The notes below the pieces were generated by a model. It did not search any database. It was given only the letters and a program-made list of their open reading frames with translations, and was not told the origin of the DNA. Of a stretch of DNA of 64,000 bases, positions 36,918 to 47,893 are shown one piece after another. How positions within the stretch are numbered: position 1 is the first letter of the stretch; every line of letters starts with the position of its first letter. Made by a program: the position numbers and the translations under genes. The DNA is from Nicotiana tabacum (lineage: Eukaryota > Streptophyta > Magnoliopsida > Solanales > Solanaceae). The stretch lies in assembly GCF_000715075.1 (NCBI RefSeq), contig NC_134082.1, positions 190,887,948 through 190,951,947 on the forward strand. The letters run 5' to 3'.

Positions 36918-36925
36918 TATATAAA
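36918..36925 (+). promoter_or_regulatory. TATA box of Ogre-1 5' LTR
   Basis: TATATAAA, about 25-160 nt downstream of three inverted repeats: AAACGACGTCGTTT, GGCCGTTGAT/ATCAACGGCC and CCGTAGATC/GATCTAACGG. The 3' LTR copy is at 56439-56446; Ogre-2 has TATATAAG at 61177-61184. Confidence 0.75.
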
Positions 36926-37135
36926 CCATTCACCATACCCTGCCCCCCCTAGCCAACACCCCCGCCTTCGTCTTCACCAAACCCATCCCCTTCAAACCCT
37001 AGCCGCCCCTGCACACCTTCACCAGAAACCCGGCGGCCTGAACGCCGGTGACCTCCACCTGAACACCATAGAACCCCCATGCCATCCTGAACCTAAATCT
37101 ACCAACCACACCCTTCGAATCCTACCCCACCTGCT

Positions 37136-37157
37136 CGAATCTTCATTTGAAGATTCG
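37136..37157 (+). other. Conserved leader hairpin 1 of Ogre
   Basis: CGAATCTTCA and TGAAGATTCG form a perfect 10-bp stem around TT. The same 22-nt element is intact in the otherwise diverged Ogre-2 LTR near 61545-61565. It lies downstream of the TATA box, hence in the RNA leader. Confidence 0.75.
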
Positions 37158-37350
37158 AGTCGGAACCTAATCTACACCAATCAACCCAAGCTTCACACCA
37201 GACACTCCCCAGACCCCCCTCGTGACCAAACCATACTTGGTTTGGTCCGAATCTGACCAGGGGAGTATGAATCCCGGATCTGAGTTTGGAACTTTGTAGT
37301 TCTTCATCACTGGCCTATGTCCGTCCAAACCAAAGAGATTAAGGTCTAAT

Positions 37351-37399
37351 GGACTTAATCGAAGTGTTTCTCATCTGCGAAACACTTCGATTAAAGTCC
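37351..37399 (+). other. Conserved leader hairpin 2 of Ogre
   Basis: GGACTTAATCGAAGTGTTTC pairs with GAAACACTTCGATTAAAGTC plus C (about 20 bp with one bulge). In the 3' LTR the loop-side base change (GCGAAAC to GAGAAAC) lengthens the stem. Ogre-2 has the counterpart at about 61762-61809 with AGACTTTAAT/ATTAAAGTCT at the base and TTCTC/GAGAA at the top. Confidence 0.75.
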
Positions 37400-38772
37400 G
37401 TTCACCCTTAAGAAAGTCTGTCCAAGTCCGAGTCAAGGGTTTTGATTTTTCAAGACTTGAGGTGAGTCTTGCCTGCTTTCTTTATTTCTGTTTGGTCCAT
37501 GTGAGTGATTGAATGGCTGTTCATGTTTTGTTTCAATTTGTATCTTTGAATTTTTACCAACTTCTGTTTGTCCACTTTGCTTGAACCACGGTGTCTGTTT
37601 GAACCCCTCCTATTCTGATAAGGCATGTGTACTGGTCGTGTTCCAAATTTGTATTCATTAACTGATTCCTTGAAGTATAATTTTATTTAGCCAGTACAAT
37701 TCAAGTCATGTGCCCTATACTTTGAATGTCTGATTTTTGGCTACGATTATGTATGTTAATGCTAATATAGTCGAGTCGACATGAGTCGTCAATTAGTTTC
37801 AACTGCCTGAACAAAATAAATCGATTTGCTTCTGTTGAACATTTGCCTGAATCAATTAAGAACCAAGTTCAGTTACTTATAGTTGTTAATATGATTTCAG
37901 AAACCTAAGGCTTGATCTGTAATTGAAATCTGAGTTGATAGCATGTGCACTTGTGCACAGCATGTGCATTGTGCACAGCCTGGTCCCTGTACAAAGGGCT
38001 TTTGATTTAGAAATGGTTTGACAACATATGCTGTCAGATATATTCTACTACCCATGCTTGCTTTTAGTTAATAAAATAGGAAAGGAAAGCCTGCCAGGGA
38101 ATATTGATGGGGTTATATACTTAAATAACTAATTGGGATCTGAAAAGGTAAAAGACACATGGGAGGGGTACTGTGACATTTGGAAAAGAGGCTGTTAAAA
38201 GAGATGGTGTCGAGGCTTATAAAGGGGACAGAATTAGAGGCAGAAAAGAGGAAGGAGGAGGAAGATATACATACACTGTGAGAATAAAAAAAAAGAGATA
38301 CAGAGAGAGGATCAGACCTGAAAAGAAAATATACACACACAGTGAGGGGATTGGGAACTTTAAGAGCTGAAAAGGAAAAACAAAAACACAGATAGAGAGA
38401 GGTTAAGGGATAGAAGCTATACAACCAACAATCAGAAGCTTTTTTCCTCCTATTATTACTGGGTTTCAGTTGTTAAACCTGTTTCAAATCAATTCTGATT
38501 CTTTGAAATTCCAGTTGTGTCTATTAGTCGAGTGTTTTCATTGGTTTACTACTGGTCTGGTCTGTTTGGATTTCTGTTTCTATTCCACTGGGTGTTGCTG
38601 CTATTTGGCTATTACTTTCTATTGGCCATATTTGCATCTCTGCACTCGAGCCTGTTTCTTGCTATTTGTTTTGCCTGCTGCTATTCTGCCCTGTTGCTGT
38701 TGGTGCTGTTACTGCTGCTGCATTTGTTCATTGTTACTCTACTGATTGCCCTTTTCTTCAATTGCAAATATT

Positions 38773-38782
38773 CCCAGGTACA
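38773..38782 (+). other. Possible 5' splice site in the Ogre-1 leader
   Basis: CCCAG/GTACACAAC follows the CTG-rich block. The diverged Ogre-2 LTR has CCAG/GTATATA at the matching place (63297-63304). Both fit the plant donor consensus. A possible acceptor is GTGCAG just before the ORF1 ATG at 41431. Splicing is hypothetical. Confidence 0.35.
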
Positions 38783-40362
38783 CAACCTTTGAACCTTGTA
38801 TTGTTGAAAGTTTGAAGTTGAAGCAGAAATAAAGGAATGAACGCCAGTTTATGTTATAGCATTGGTGTAAAAAGATAGTTCGAATGTTGTTTGGGCCTGT
38901 ATTCTTACTGTGAACTGCAAATATTCTGTAGGAACTAGCATACATTTTGTTTAAGATGAACTGTTAGATAGCATGGCTCAATAGTAATGACAGTATGACA
39001 TGGACAGCATGTTTTGATTTAGTATACATTCAGTTCAAGTATAACACTTGTTTGATTTAGTATGACTGTATAACATAGAGTCATGGTAAGCATTGTATGT
39101 ATTTTGCCTAGACCACTGAATTGACAAAACTGCGATACTGGGGTCCGGGATAAATGTATCCCCAAACAAACTCCCATACAGTCACACTAAGAGTATGGCT
39201 ATGAATGCCAGTTCTCTTGTCAGTTCATTCGTTCCAATACAGGTTCGATACTGGGTTTCGTTACAGATTTTTATTTCGAAATGATGTAATGATTGTTGAG
39301 AAAAACTGATAATCATTTTTGAGTTCAATTAGTAGTAATTTTTCCTAATAAAACAGCCGATTTCTTTATCAATTTCAAATAGGTTAGAGTGTTAAGAATA
39401 GAACTTGGAGGTCGTTAAAACATAACTCAATATATGTTGTTAGTTTGTTTGCAATCTCACTTAGCGAATTAATAAGCATATTCACTTGTTGAAGACAAAG
39501 CATGTCGTAGCTCTCACCTCATGAACAATCAATCAAGTAATCAAACAAGTTTAGGTTCGGCAAACATAATAAGGATTCAGTCCGTATTTGTCTAAACCAG
39601 CAAAATTCGGCATCATCCTTCCCTTAAAAGATAAATGTAGTAAAATGTAGTTCTTGTAGGGTACCCTTCTAAAATAATGAGACGAGCCTCGCCAAATCAA
39701 AAAGCAAATTGCGGGGCCCTCAATAATTGGTCATAATAAATACTTAGAATTTGGGACGGGCTGTTTAGTGAATTCCACTGCCCTCCCCGAAGACAATAAC
39801 GCGTTAGATTCTTTAGGCGCGACTTAATCAAATCACATTCTTAAATTCGGGTGCGCATTTATGTGACCCAATTTCAAATCTCAACGGAGTCGAAATGTGT
39901 TAACAACTACGGGTGCATTGATTGTGACGTGGTTCGAGATACATTTTCACGACGTTGCAATTCTATAAAAGTAAATGATAATAATAAAAGCGGTTAAAAC
40001 TTAATAAAAGCACATAAGTCACAACATGTATTTAAATCAGATATTTATCCATTATAACAATTTAAGCGACCGTGCTAGAACCACGGGATTCGAGGGTGCC
40101 TAACACCTTCCCTCGGGTCAACAGAATTCCTTACTTAGAATTTCTGGTTCGCAGACTTCATTTGGAAAAGTCGAAAATTTCCTCGATTTGGGATTCAAGA
40201 TAAACCGGTGACTTGGGACACCAAAAGCCAAACCTTTCCCAAGTGGCGACTCTGAATTAAATAAATAATCCCATTTCGAATATTGTCACTTAAATTGGAA
40301 AAACTCCACCCGCGCATCTTACCCCTCGGGGCGGGGCGCGCAAAAAGGAGGTGTGACAGCTC

Positions 40363-40380
40363 TGGCGACTCTGCTGGGGA
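40363..40380 (+). other. Primer binding site of Ogre-1 (tRNA-Arg type)
   Basis: TGGCGACTCTGCTGGGGA, 4 nt after the LTR end, the primer site usual for Ogre elements. Confidence 0.93.
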
Positions 40381-41430
40381 CTGTATACCCAGAACCTCCG
40401 GTTCAGGGTTCAAGAATTCGAGCTTAGAATAATTGTTATATTTGGCTTTATTATCTGATATTTATTACATGTTTTGACATAACGTGCTGCAATGTTTTTT
40501 TTACTGCTTTGATATTATCTGAACTGTATATAAACTGTGCCGAAACCCTTCTCTCTTCACCTCCGGGGAGAAGCTCGCTGGTCGAGACTCCCTATTCTGT
40601 TAGTGTCAATACCCGAAATAAGAAAGAGGACGGATAAGTTACGAAGCCGGACGGCCTTTTGGTTCCCGGTAAGTTGCCCCTCCTCGACTCGAGTTGTCCG
40701 CTCGGGTACACAGTCTAGAACAAATACCAAGGTTTAAACCTAGTATAACTCGACTTCATGCCGGATCCCTAGTAGGAACGCTTATTTGCATCATGTTGCA
40801 TTTGACTTAGGGGACTCAACACAGGGGTTGGGTCCGTCTAGGACAGACAACCTGAAATGGAAAGACCATCATGCTGCATTCCTATCTGTGTTATGCATTT
40901 ATTTGCTTCGGTTCCGCATGTCGACCAGTTCTTAAAAAAAAAAAGGGGAAATAGCAGCGTAGGGGAGATAATTACTTATTTTGGAAAAATAAACAAAAGT
41001 TGCCTTTTAGTCTGATTAAAAAAAAACATATAAAAATTGTTTCTTTTCTTTTAAGAAAAAAGAGGGTATTTATTTCAAAAAAAAAAATTTAAAAAAAATG
41101 GAAAACTCATAATTCAAAAATGTGTTGTTTCTTTTGTAATACCCTTTTATAAATTCGGACTAATAGTCCAAATATTGCAAAAAAAAAACAAAAAAAAATA
41201 TTTTTAGTATTTATCTTTCTCCAAAAACAATAAAAATGCTTATTCTTGATTACTAGGTTTATTTGATTTTTTTTATTTTGCGATATGACCGAACTACGCC
41301 GGTTTGATTCTCGCACGGGGTGAGATACGTAGGCAACCCTCGGCGGGTCCAACCTCCCGTTTTCAAAAAATCTAGATAATTTTAATTTTTTGAGTCTAAT
41401 AAAGTTTATCGCCTTAAATAAATGTGCAGG
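40381..41430 (+). other. Ogre-1 leader between primer site and ORF1
   Basis: Non-coding. It holds several oligo-A runs (about 40935-41200) and, at 41289-41354, the first copy of the repeated structured element. No conserved ORF. Confidence 0.7.
41289..41354 (+). other. ORF-bracketing structured element, copy 1
   Basis: CGAACTACG...TTGATTC, then ATACGTAGGCA. CTACG (41294-41298) pairs with CGTAG (41328-41332). Hairpin A is TCTCGC/GTGAGA inside that pair. Hairpin B is ACCC/GGGT just after GGCA. It sits about 80 nt before the ORF1 ATG. Confidence 0.7.
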
Positions 41431-43479
41431 ATGAGCACGATACAAAATGAATCGTTTTCAATAATGACCAAGATCCCTTTTGAGTTGCGATTATGGTGGA
41501 ACGACTTAGGCAAAGAAGGGCAAGGCAAAGTGAGGAAATATCTGAAAAATCTCCCGGATTTACTAGACATTCAGCCTCGGGGTGATATTATCAGATCATT
41601 GGTCACTTACTGGGACTCGGCGCACAATGTATTCCATTTTTCAAACTTCGAACTCACCCCGACGCTGGAGGAAATAGCGGGATACATTGGGGGTGATGAA
41701 GCTCCGTTAAGGTTCAAGTACTTGATTGCACCTAGAGCCGTCACGGTACACCGATTTTTGGACTTTCTGAAAATACCCCGAACATTTCACCATCCAGATC
41801 TTGCCAAAGGCTTCTGCAGTCTCCATCTCATGTATGCTAGATACGGTCATGAGGGTGGGTTCAATAAGCCGGATTTCAAACTATGTAGTAAAGGCAACCG
41901 GCAAAAATGGGACGAACACAGGTAATTGGCTTTCATAACGGCTTTCTTAGGTCTTATAGTGTTCCCAAGGAAGGACGGCAACATCGATCTAAGAATAACT
42001 GGGGTTGTCAGTACTTTGCTTACCCAAGATAAAAGTACTCTGGCGCCTATGATTATGGCTGACATTTTCCAGGCTCTCACTGTTTGTCGAGCCAGGGGTG
42101 ACTTCTTCGAAGGATGTAACCTATTGTTGCAAGTATGGATGACCGATCATTTATGTCATCGCTCCTCACTTGTGGGTTATGGTTCGCCAGAGAAAACTTG
42201 TATTGGAGAATTCTACACGAGAATCAAAGGGCTCAATTTACCTGAGGGAGTCACATCATGGACCTCATTTCTCCGAACTCTCACTGCCAGCCAAATCCAA
42301 TGGACGCTCGGATGGTCACCTATCGAGGAAATCATATACATGCCGGCAACCCGACCTCACTTTCTGTTGATGGGATTGAAAAGTATCCAACCCTATGCAC
42401 CGTATCGGGTTTTGAGGCAACTTGGGAGGTACCAAGTGGTACCGAAGGATGAAGATTTGAGTACCCAAGTGATTGAAATCAGTCCGCACGGTCTTTTCCC
42501 TGAAGAAGAAATTCGCCAAATCTGGAGTGAATGCCAACATCTGACAGCAAACACTTGTGTGATCGATACGGCAAAAGGGGAAGTCGCCCCAGGATATCAC
42601 GCTTGGTTTAGAGGTAGCCTGTCTTACGAAAGACCGGCTAAGAGGCCGCATCTCAAAGATTTCGTAGAATCATCCCAAGGGCAATGGAACTGGTTAGCAA
42701 AAGAGAAGAGTTATCGAGCAGAGATTGGCGATTTGAAGCTACAAATAGATAGTTTGAAATTCGATAACAGCGTACAAATCGCAGCGAATCGAAGCGAAAA
42801 GAATAGGTTGATCCAAGAGAATGAAGAACTTAAGGCCAAAGTCCAAAAAGTGAGATTGTCTCTTGATGAGCAACCCAGAAGTCAATCAGACCAGCGGTTG
42901 ATAAAGGGTTTGAAAAGAGAGATCACGGAATGGCGAGATAGGTTAGAAGAATCCGAAAAGGTCATGACAGAATTCAAGGCATGGTGGAAAACAAGAGTAG
43001 ATAAGCATCGCCGATGTTTGAACCAATTGAAACGTGATCACGAGAAGGCTGTTTCCAAAATAAAAAGGGAGATGGCTACACTTGAGTTTAAAGCAGTTAA
43101 GCAGGCCAGGGATTTCCAAATGGAGAGTAGATACTGTTACGACTTGTTGGCCCAAATGAAGGAAGAAGTGCGGCAGTTGAGGGATCAGCACATACAGGAC
43201 TCACAGGTATTCAAGACGAGCAGTGATCAGATAAGGCACCTACTCATAGAGAAGAAGCAAACCAGAGATAGGATCAATGCCATTGCCCATGCCATCACCA
43301 GACGATGTCTACGATGTGAGAACATATCCAGCGCTACCGTCCTCTCGGCAGTAATGGGTTATGTCAAGCAGACTATGCACGAGCTGGAGCAACTCGAGAG
43401 GGATCTTACGCCTAGGACCGCGGCGAGGCCGAACGATACCCCGCGGAGACCAATTTTTAAAACCATAATGCATTCATAG
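41431..43479 (+). pseudogene. Ogre ORF1 (function unknown), one internal stop
   Basis: The extra ORF upstream of gag that marks Ogre elements. ATG 41431 (MSTIQNES) follows GTGCAG; an in-frame ATG at 41422 is an alternative. The N-terminal globular part (PFELRLWWNDLGKEGQ, FELTPTLEEIAGYIG, FHHPDLAKGF, AFITAFLGLIVFPRKDG) resembles the plant mobile-type domain found in transposon ORF1 proteins. The C-terminal half (from about 42670) is a long coiled coil rich in Glu, Lys, Arg and Leu (RAEIGDLKLQIDSL, LIQENEELKAKVQKV, GLKREITEWRDRLEESEK). A TAA at 41923-41925 interrupts it, after which the same frame runs open for 517 codons to the stop at 43477-43479. Its biochemical role is not known. Confidence 0.85.
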
Positions 43480-44161
43480 GTCAAACCTGTATTGTAGCAT
43501 CTTCTGCCTGTTTTTTCATCAAGATGATTTTCAGTCTATTTTGAGTCTAGGTTCATTTTCCAAGTTTGCTTTTTCTTTTGCAGAATGTAGCTTGTAATAG
43601 AACATTTCAACAATGAAGAGGTTGTTTCTTTTACGTCCATTTATGTTTTTCGAACTACGTAATGATCTGATTCACGTAGGCATCGTGATACGTAGGCAAT
43701 CCTCATCGGATCCAGTCGCATTTCTTTTACTACGAAAATAAAAAAAATAATAAAAGGAAAACAAAAGAGAAAAAGAAAAGAAAAGAAAAAAAGGGGAAAA
43801 ACTAATAAGAGGAAAAAATGGAAAACAAAAGAGAAAAGAAAACAAAAAAAAAAGGGAAAAACTAATAAGAGAAAAAATGCCGGAATGACGCATGCTCTCG
43901 TAGCAAACATATAGTAATCCACTTAACTGTATAGGTGCATCATGCCCAACGTGAGATTAACTATCTATTATTTGCTGCAGAATTAACCGTGCGTTTGTCA
44001 TTGAGCATTTTCCCAGGGTTTTTTGAAAAGACGGTTGGTTTGGTGAAAGTCTGGCCTCGCACTCATACTTCACGAGATCAAGGAAAGGTGTTCAACTACC
44101 TATTGTTAGGACCAGAAGCAGTACTCACACTTATTTCACCAGGTCAAAAGGAAGTGTGGAA
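43480..44161 (+). other. Spacer between Ogre ORF1 and gag
   Basis: Non-coding, about 680 nt, with element copy 2 at 43651-43718 and then a purine-only-like A/G tract at about 43734-43880. A pyrimidine-rich stretch before gag may hold a 3' splice site (TATTTGCTGCAG at 43969-43980). Confidence 0.6.
43651..43718 (+). other. ORF-bracketing structured element, copy 2
   Basis: CGAACTACGT...CTGATTC, then ATACGTAGGCA. Outer pair CTACGT/ACGTAG, hairpin A TCACG/CGTGA, hairpin B ATCC/GGAT, then CCAGTC. Located between ORF1 and gag. Confidence 0.75.
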
Positions 44162-47100
44162 ATGTCGTCGGAAATTCCATTGCAAACAGTCCCCGTCTCT
44201 GAAGAGAGCTCAATCTCGGCCGTCCTCACACCGGAATCCGCAAATGCGGAGGAAAATAGGATCCTACGGCTCCGCATGTTGGAAATGCTGGATGACTGGA
44301 ACAATGGGAAAGAGCCGCCAAGTGTCGTCCCCGGATTCCCTGAACTATTCTCCAGGTCAAGTGGGACTTCTAATGTTCCCATAAATTACCCTGCTACCCC
44401 ATTTGGGTACCCAGCCACCTCCGCCTTCTCTGCAGGATCACCTTCTGAGCCTCATCCCCGAATGTCGGCCAATGATGCAAGCATGAACATCTTTACTGCA
44501 TCGCCTTGCCCAGCTACGGCACAGCCTGCCACGTACAAGCCAAGCCTTGACTCATCCTCTTTTACATTCCAAGCACCGTCGTTCTCAATGGAACCAAATA
44601 GGTTCGCTACCAGTACTAATCCTCTACCGCCTCAGTACGAGCTTGTACCAGGGCAGGATCAGAACCCCAGAGTTGTAGAACAAAACGAGATGGCCAAAAG
44701 GATGAGAAGCCTTGAGCAAAGTCTGAAGAATATGCAAGGATTGAGCGGGCAAAAGAGCGTCTCTTACGCCGACCTATGCATGTTTCCTCACATACACCTG
44801 CCAACGGGTTTCAAGACCCCCAAGTTTGAGAAGTACGATGGGCACGGTGACCCTATTGCACATCTTAAGAAATACTGCAACCAATTGCGGGGAGCCGGCG
44901 AAAAAGAAGAACTGCTAATGGCATACTTTGGGGAAAGTTTAGTAGGGATAGCCTCGGAATGGTATATGGATCAGGAAATGTCCCGATGGCATATATGGGA
45001 TGATCTCGCCAGAGATTTTGTAAAACAATTCCAGTATAACATCGACATTGCGCCAGACCGAAACTCTCTTTCAAATTTGAAGAAGAAGCCTTCAGAAAGC
45101 TTTAGAGAGTATGCTATTAAGTGGCGTGAACAGGCATCGAGAGTGAAGCCTCCCATGGATGAAGTGGAAATGGTCACTACCTTTCTCCAGGCTCAAGAGT
45201 CTGACTATTTCCAGAACATGATGTCGGCCATGGGTAAGCCATTCGCGGAAGCGATCAAGATTGGAGAGATGGTGGAGAACGGTTTGAAAACGGGAAGGAT
45301 TTTGAGTCAAGCAGCCATAAGGGCAACCTCCCAGGCCGTCCAAAGTGGGTCTGGAGGAACAACAAGGGGGAAGAAGAAATAAGAAACGACTATGGCAGCC
45401 TCTGAAGCAAGGGAGTATCGTCATTCCAGGCCCCATTTTCCGGGAAGAGCCCCACAACACTATTACCCCCATTCAAATTCGGCATATGCTCATCAACCTT
45501 ATATGGTCATGAATGCCCAACCTTATAACCATCCACCACAACAAGCCAACCGAGGCCCAGCTCCACCTCCCAGAAATCAGCCTCACTACGCAACCACTAT
45601 AACCCACAACCCCCGCAAAATAACTACCGCCCCCAAGAGCTACCTCGACGGCGGACTTTCACGCCCATCGGTGAGCCATACTCAACTTTGTTCCCAAAGT
45701 TGGTCCAGTTGGGTTTCTTGCAACCCATCCCTCAAACAAGGCAAAACCCGACATCTCCTTCTTACAAAGCCGGAGTCAGATGCGCCTATCATTCAGGGGC
45801 CGAGGGGCATGATACAAACGACTGCTGGTCATTGAAAAGGGTGGTCGAAAATTTGATAGAGCAGGGGAAAATAGTGCTAAGGGACGAAGAGATCCCGAAT
45901 GTGACTAACAATCCATTGCCCGCTCACAATAATGGGCCGCTGATCGGCATGATTTGTGAAGACAAAGAGTTCGACCCTGCTTTGAAAGCCATAATTGCCA
46001 TTGTCGACACGGGGAAGAGGCCTGAGATAGACCAGAAATCAGAAAAGGGGGAGGAGGCCAAGGTTGCAGAGAGCAAGCTTGAAAAGAAGGTGGAGAAGAA
46101 AGCGGTACCAGCAAAGGGTGGAATTCTTTACATACCGCGAGGTCAAGCCAAGAATACGCAGAACTTCGGGATCAAAAAGACAAAACCTATGTACGTGCCA
46201 AAAGGGGCCTATGTGGTCCGGGGGACGATTCAACCACCTCGGCTGAATGAGCCAGTGGTTATCGGACGCGTGCCACAAAAGCCAATGACCAACCCGACCA
46301 CAGTGCCGTGGAATTATCAAAAGACCTTGGTGATGTATAAAGGAAAAGAGGTCGTGGGAGAACTTCCAGAAAATACTTTCATTAGAGGGTACTCAAATAC
46401 CCAAGAACTGAACAACGCCACACAAAGGCGCTTTCCTCCGAAGAAGCCTGTGAGTGTTGAAGAGGCGGAAGTGTTCTTCCAATAAATGAAGATGCCGGAG
46501 TACGAAGTGATAGATCAGCTGCGCAAGCACCCTGAGCAGGTGTCCATGCTATCATTATTGACAAGGTCGGACGAGCATCAAAAGATCTTACTAAAGACCC
46601 TGAATGAGGCATATGTGCCGGTTGAAACCTCGGTTGAACAATTAGAGCGGATGACAGAAAGATTCTTCGCCGTCAACCAAATCTCCTTCAGCAAGAAAGA
46701 TCTACCCCCGGAAGGAGCAGCACATAACAAGGCTTTGCATTTAACAGTCAAATGCGAGGACTACTATGTCAAGCGGGTAATGTTGGATGGAGGTTCAGGC
46801 GTTGACATTTGCCCGCTCTCCATGCTACAGAGAATGGAAATTGGGACCGGAAGAATCCGACCCAACAATGTCTGCGTAAGAGCTTTCGATGGTATCAAGA
46901 GAGACACCATGGGAGAAATAGACCTGCTGCTGGTCATATGACCAGTCGAATTTCGAGTCACTTTCCAAGTGATCGACATGGACACATCTTACAATTTCCT
47001 CCTTGGCAGGCCTTGGATCCATGCGGCAGGAGCCGTGCCTTCTACTCTTCACCAGATGGTGAAGTTCGAGTGTGAAGACCAAGAGATCGTGGTCCATGGG

Positions 47101-47691
47101 GAAGACGAACATGCCATTTATCGGGACCCATCCATCCCGTATCTTGAACCAAGAGAAGGGAGTGAGCATATGGTATATCAAGCTTTCGAGGTGGTATTGG
47201 CAGAGCAGCACGAAGAGGGAGTACCTTGCCCCCAGCCTTTCTTGTCTAACGCTTCGGTTATGGTGGCCAAAGAGATGATCCGACACGGATTTAGGCCAGG
47301 GAAGGGGCTTGGACGAACCCTTCAGGGAATGACGGAACCCATTACTTTACCAGTCATCAAGAAACATTTTGGACTAGGTTTTAAACCTACTCCAACAGAC
47401 GAAAAATGGGCAAAGAAAAGGAGAAATGAGGGCTGGAAGTTGCCTCAACCACTGCCGGATTTACATGCGACTTTCGTCAGGCCAAGGTACGCTGAAGAAG
47501 AAGATGATGAGGTCTTCACAGCTGAGGAAATCGAGGAAATATGTGGGGCAATGAGGGAAATGCTTTACGAGGTCCACATGGTTCAACCAGGCGAAGGCAC
47601 GAGCACTGCTGAGATGATGTACATGGGGCCAAACGCCAAACTCCAAAACTGGGAGATCACGCCATTCCCAACTAGACGGAAGTCCGGGTAG
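44162..47691 (+). pseudogene. Ogre gag-protease with G-patch-like tail (three internal stops, one frameshift)
   Basis: Structural protein plus aspartic protease. ATG 44162 (MSSEIPLQ). The gag core (FEKYDGHGDPIAHLKKYC, GIASEWYMDQ, FREYAIKWREQASRV) is open to TAA 45380-45382. The same frame then resumes as a Pro/Gln/Tyr-rich linker. A frameshift near 45600 leads to LFPKLVQLGFLQPIP and a CHHC-like nucleocapsid motif (CAYHSGAEGHDTNDCW, about 45778-45825). Stops follow at 46483 (TAA) and 46939 (TGA). The protease has the active site MLDGGSGVDICPLS (near 46780) and the second box [10 protein letters not shown]. It is followed by a G-patch-like segment ([15 protein letters not shown], near 47284-47328), as in some retroviral proteases. 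The frame ends at TAG 47689-47691, which lies inside the predicted intron. Confidence 0.88.
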
Positions 47692-47893
47692 ATCTGTCCT
47701 GCCACCTTTCCTGTATCACAAGTTATCTCCGGGACATGACTTGAACGTTTTCTTCTTTTCAATTGTTGTTCCTGGTTGTAAACGTTGTTGTCTACCAAAT
47801 TTTCCGAAGAAAATATACAAAAAAATCATCATTACGTTCCTATTCTTTCTTTGTTCTGATTTTTATTAGTTTTCCTTTCATCTTCCTTTTCAG
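47688..47893 (+). other. Predicted Ogre intron between protease and pol (206 nt)
   Basis: Donor GG/GTAGAT at 47688 and acceptor TTTTCCTTTTCAG ending at 47893, preceded by a long T-rich tract. The upstream frame enters in phase 2 and the downstream pol frame leaves in phase 2, so removing exactly this segment also removes the gag-pro stop. Ogre elements are known to carry a spliced intron at this place. Spliced and unspliced RNA would then set the gag-pro to pol ratio. Confidence 0.75.

Larger units (their letters stand above)
36217..40358 (+). repeat. 5' LTR of Ogre-1 (4142 bp)
   Basis: Begins TGTGAGCACGTGATTTTTG and ends GGAGGTGTGACA. Nearly identical to 55738-59880. Inside are palindromes (36701-36714, 36732-36760), a TATA box (36918-36925), strong leader hairpins (37136-37157, 37351-37399), a purine-rich block (about 38215-38405) and a CTG/TTG-rich block (about 38600-38740). 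Short ORFs in it occur identically in the 3' LTR, are not conserved proteins and are left out. Confidence 0.95.

Noticed and set aside
38113..38945. Several 65-103 codon ORFs in the Ogre LTR, repeated identically at 57635-58467
   Set aside because: They are the same LTR sequence twice. Readings are low-complexity (from purine-rich and CTG-rich blocks) on both strands, with no match to Ogre proteins.
41918..41928. Splice donor CAG/GTAATT at the ORF1 stop
   Set aside because: The coding sequence continues in the same frame right after the stop, so a simple nonsense change is more likely than an intron.
41926..41930. Separate gene starting at 41926
   Set aside because: It starts with TTG directly after a TAA and continues the ORF1 frame, so it is the downstream part of ORF1.
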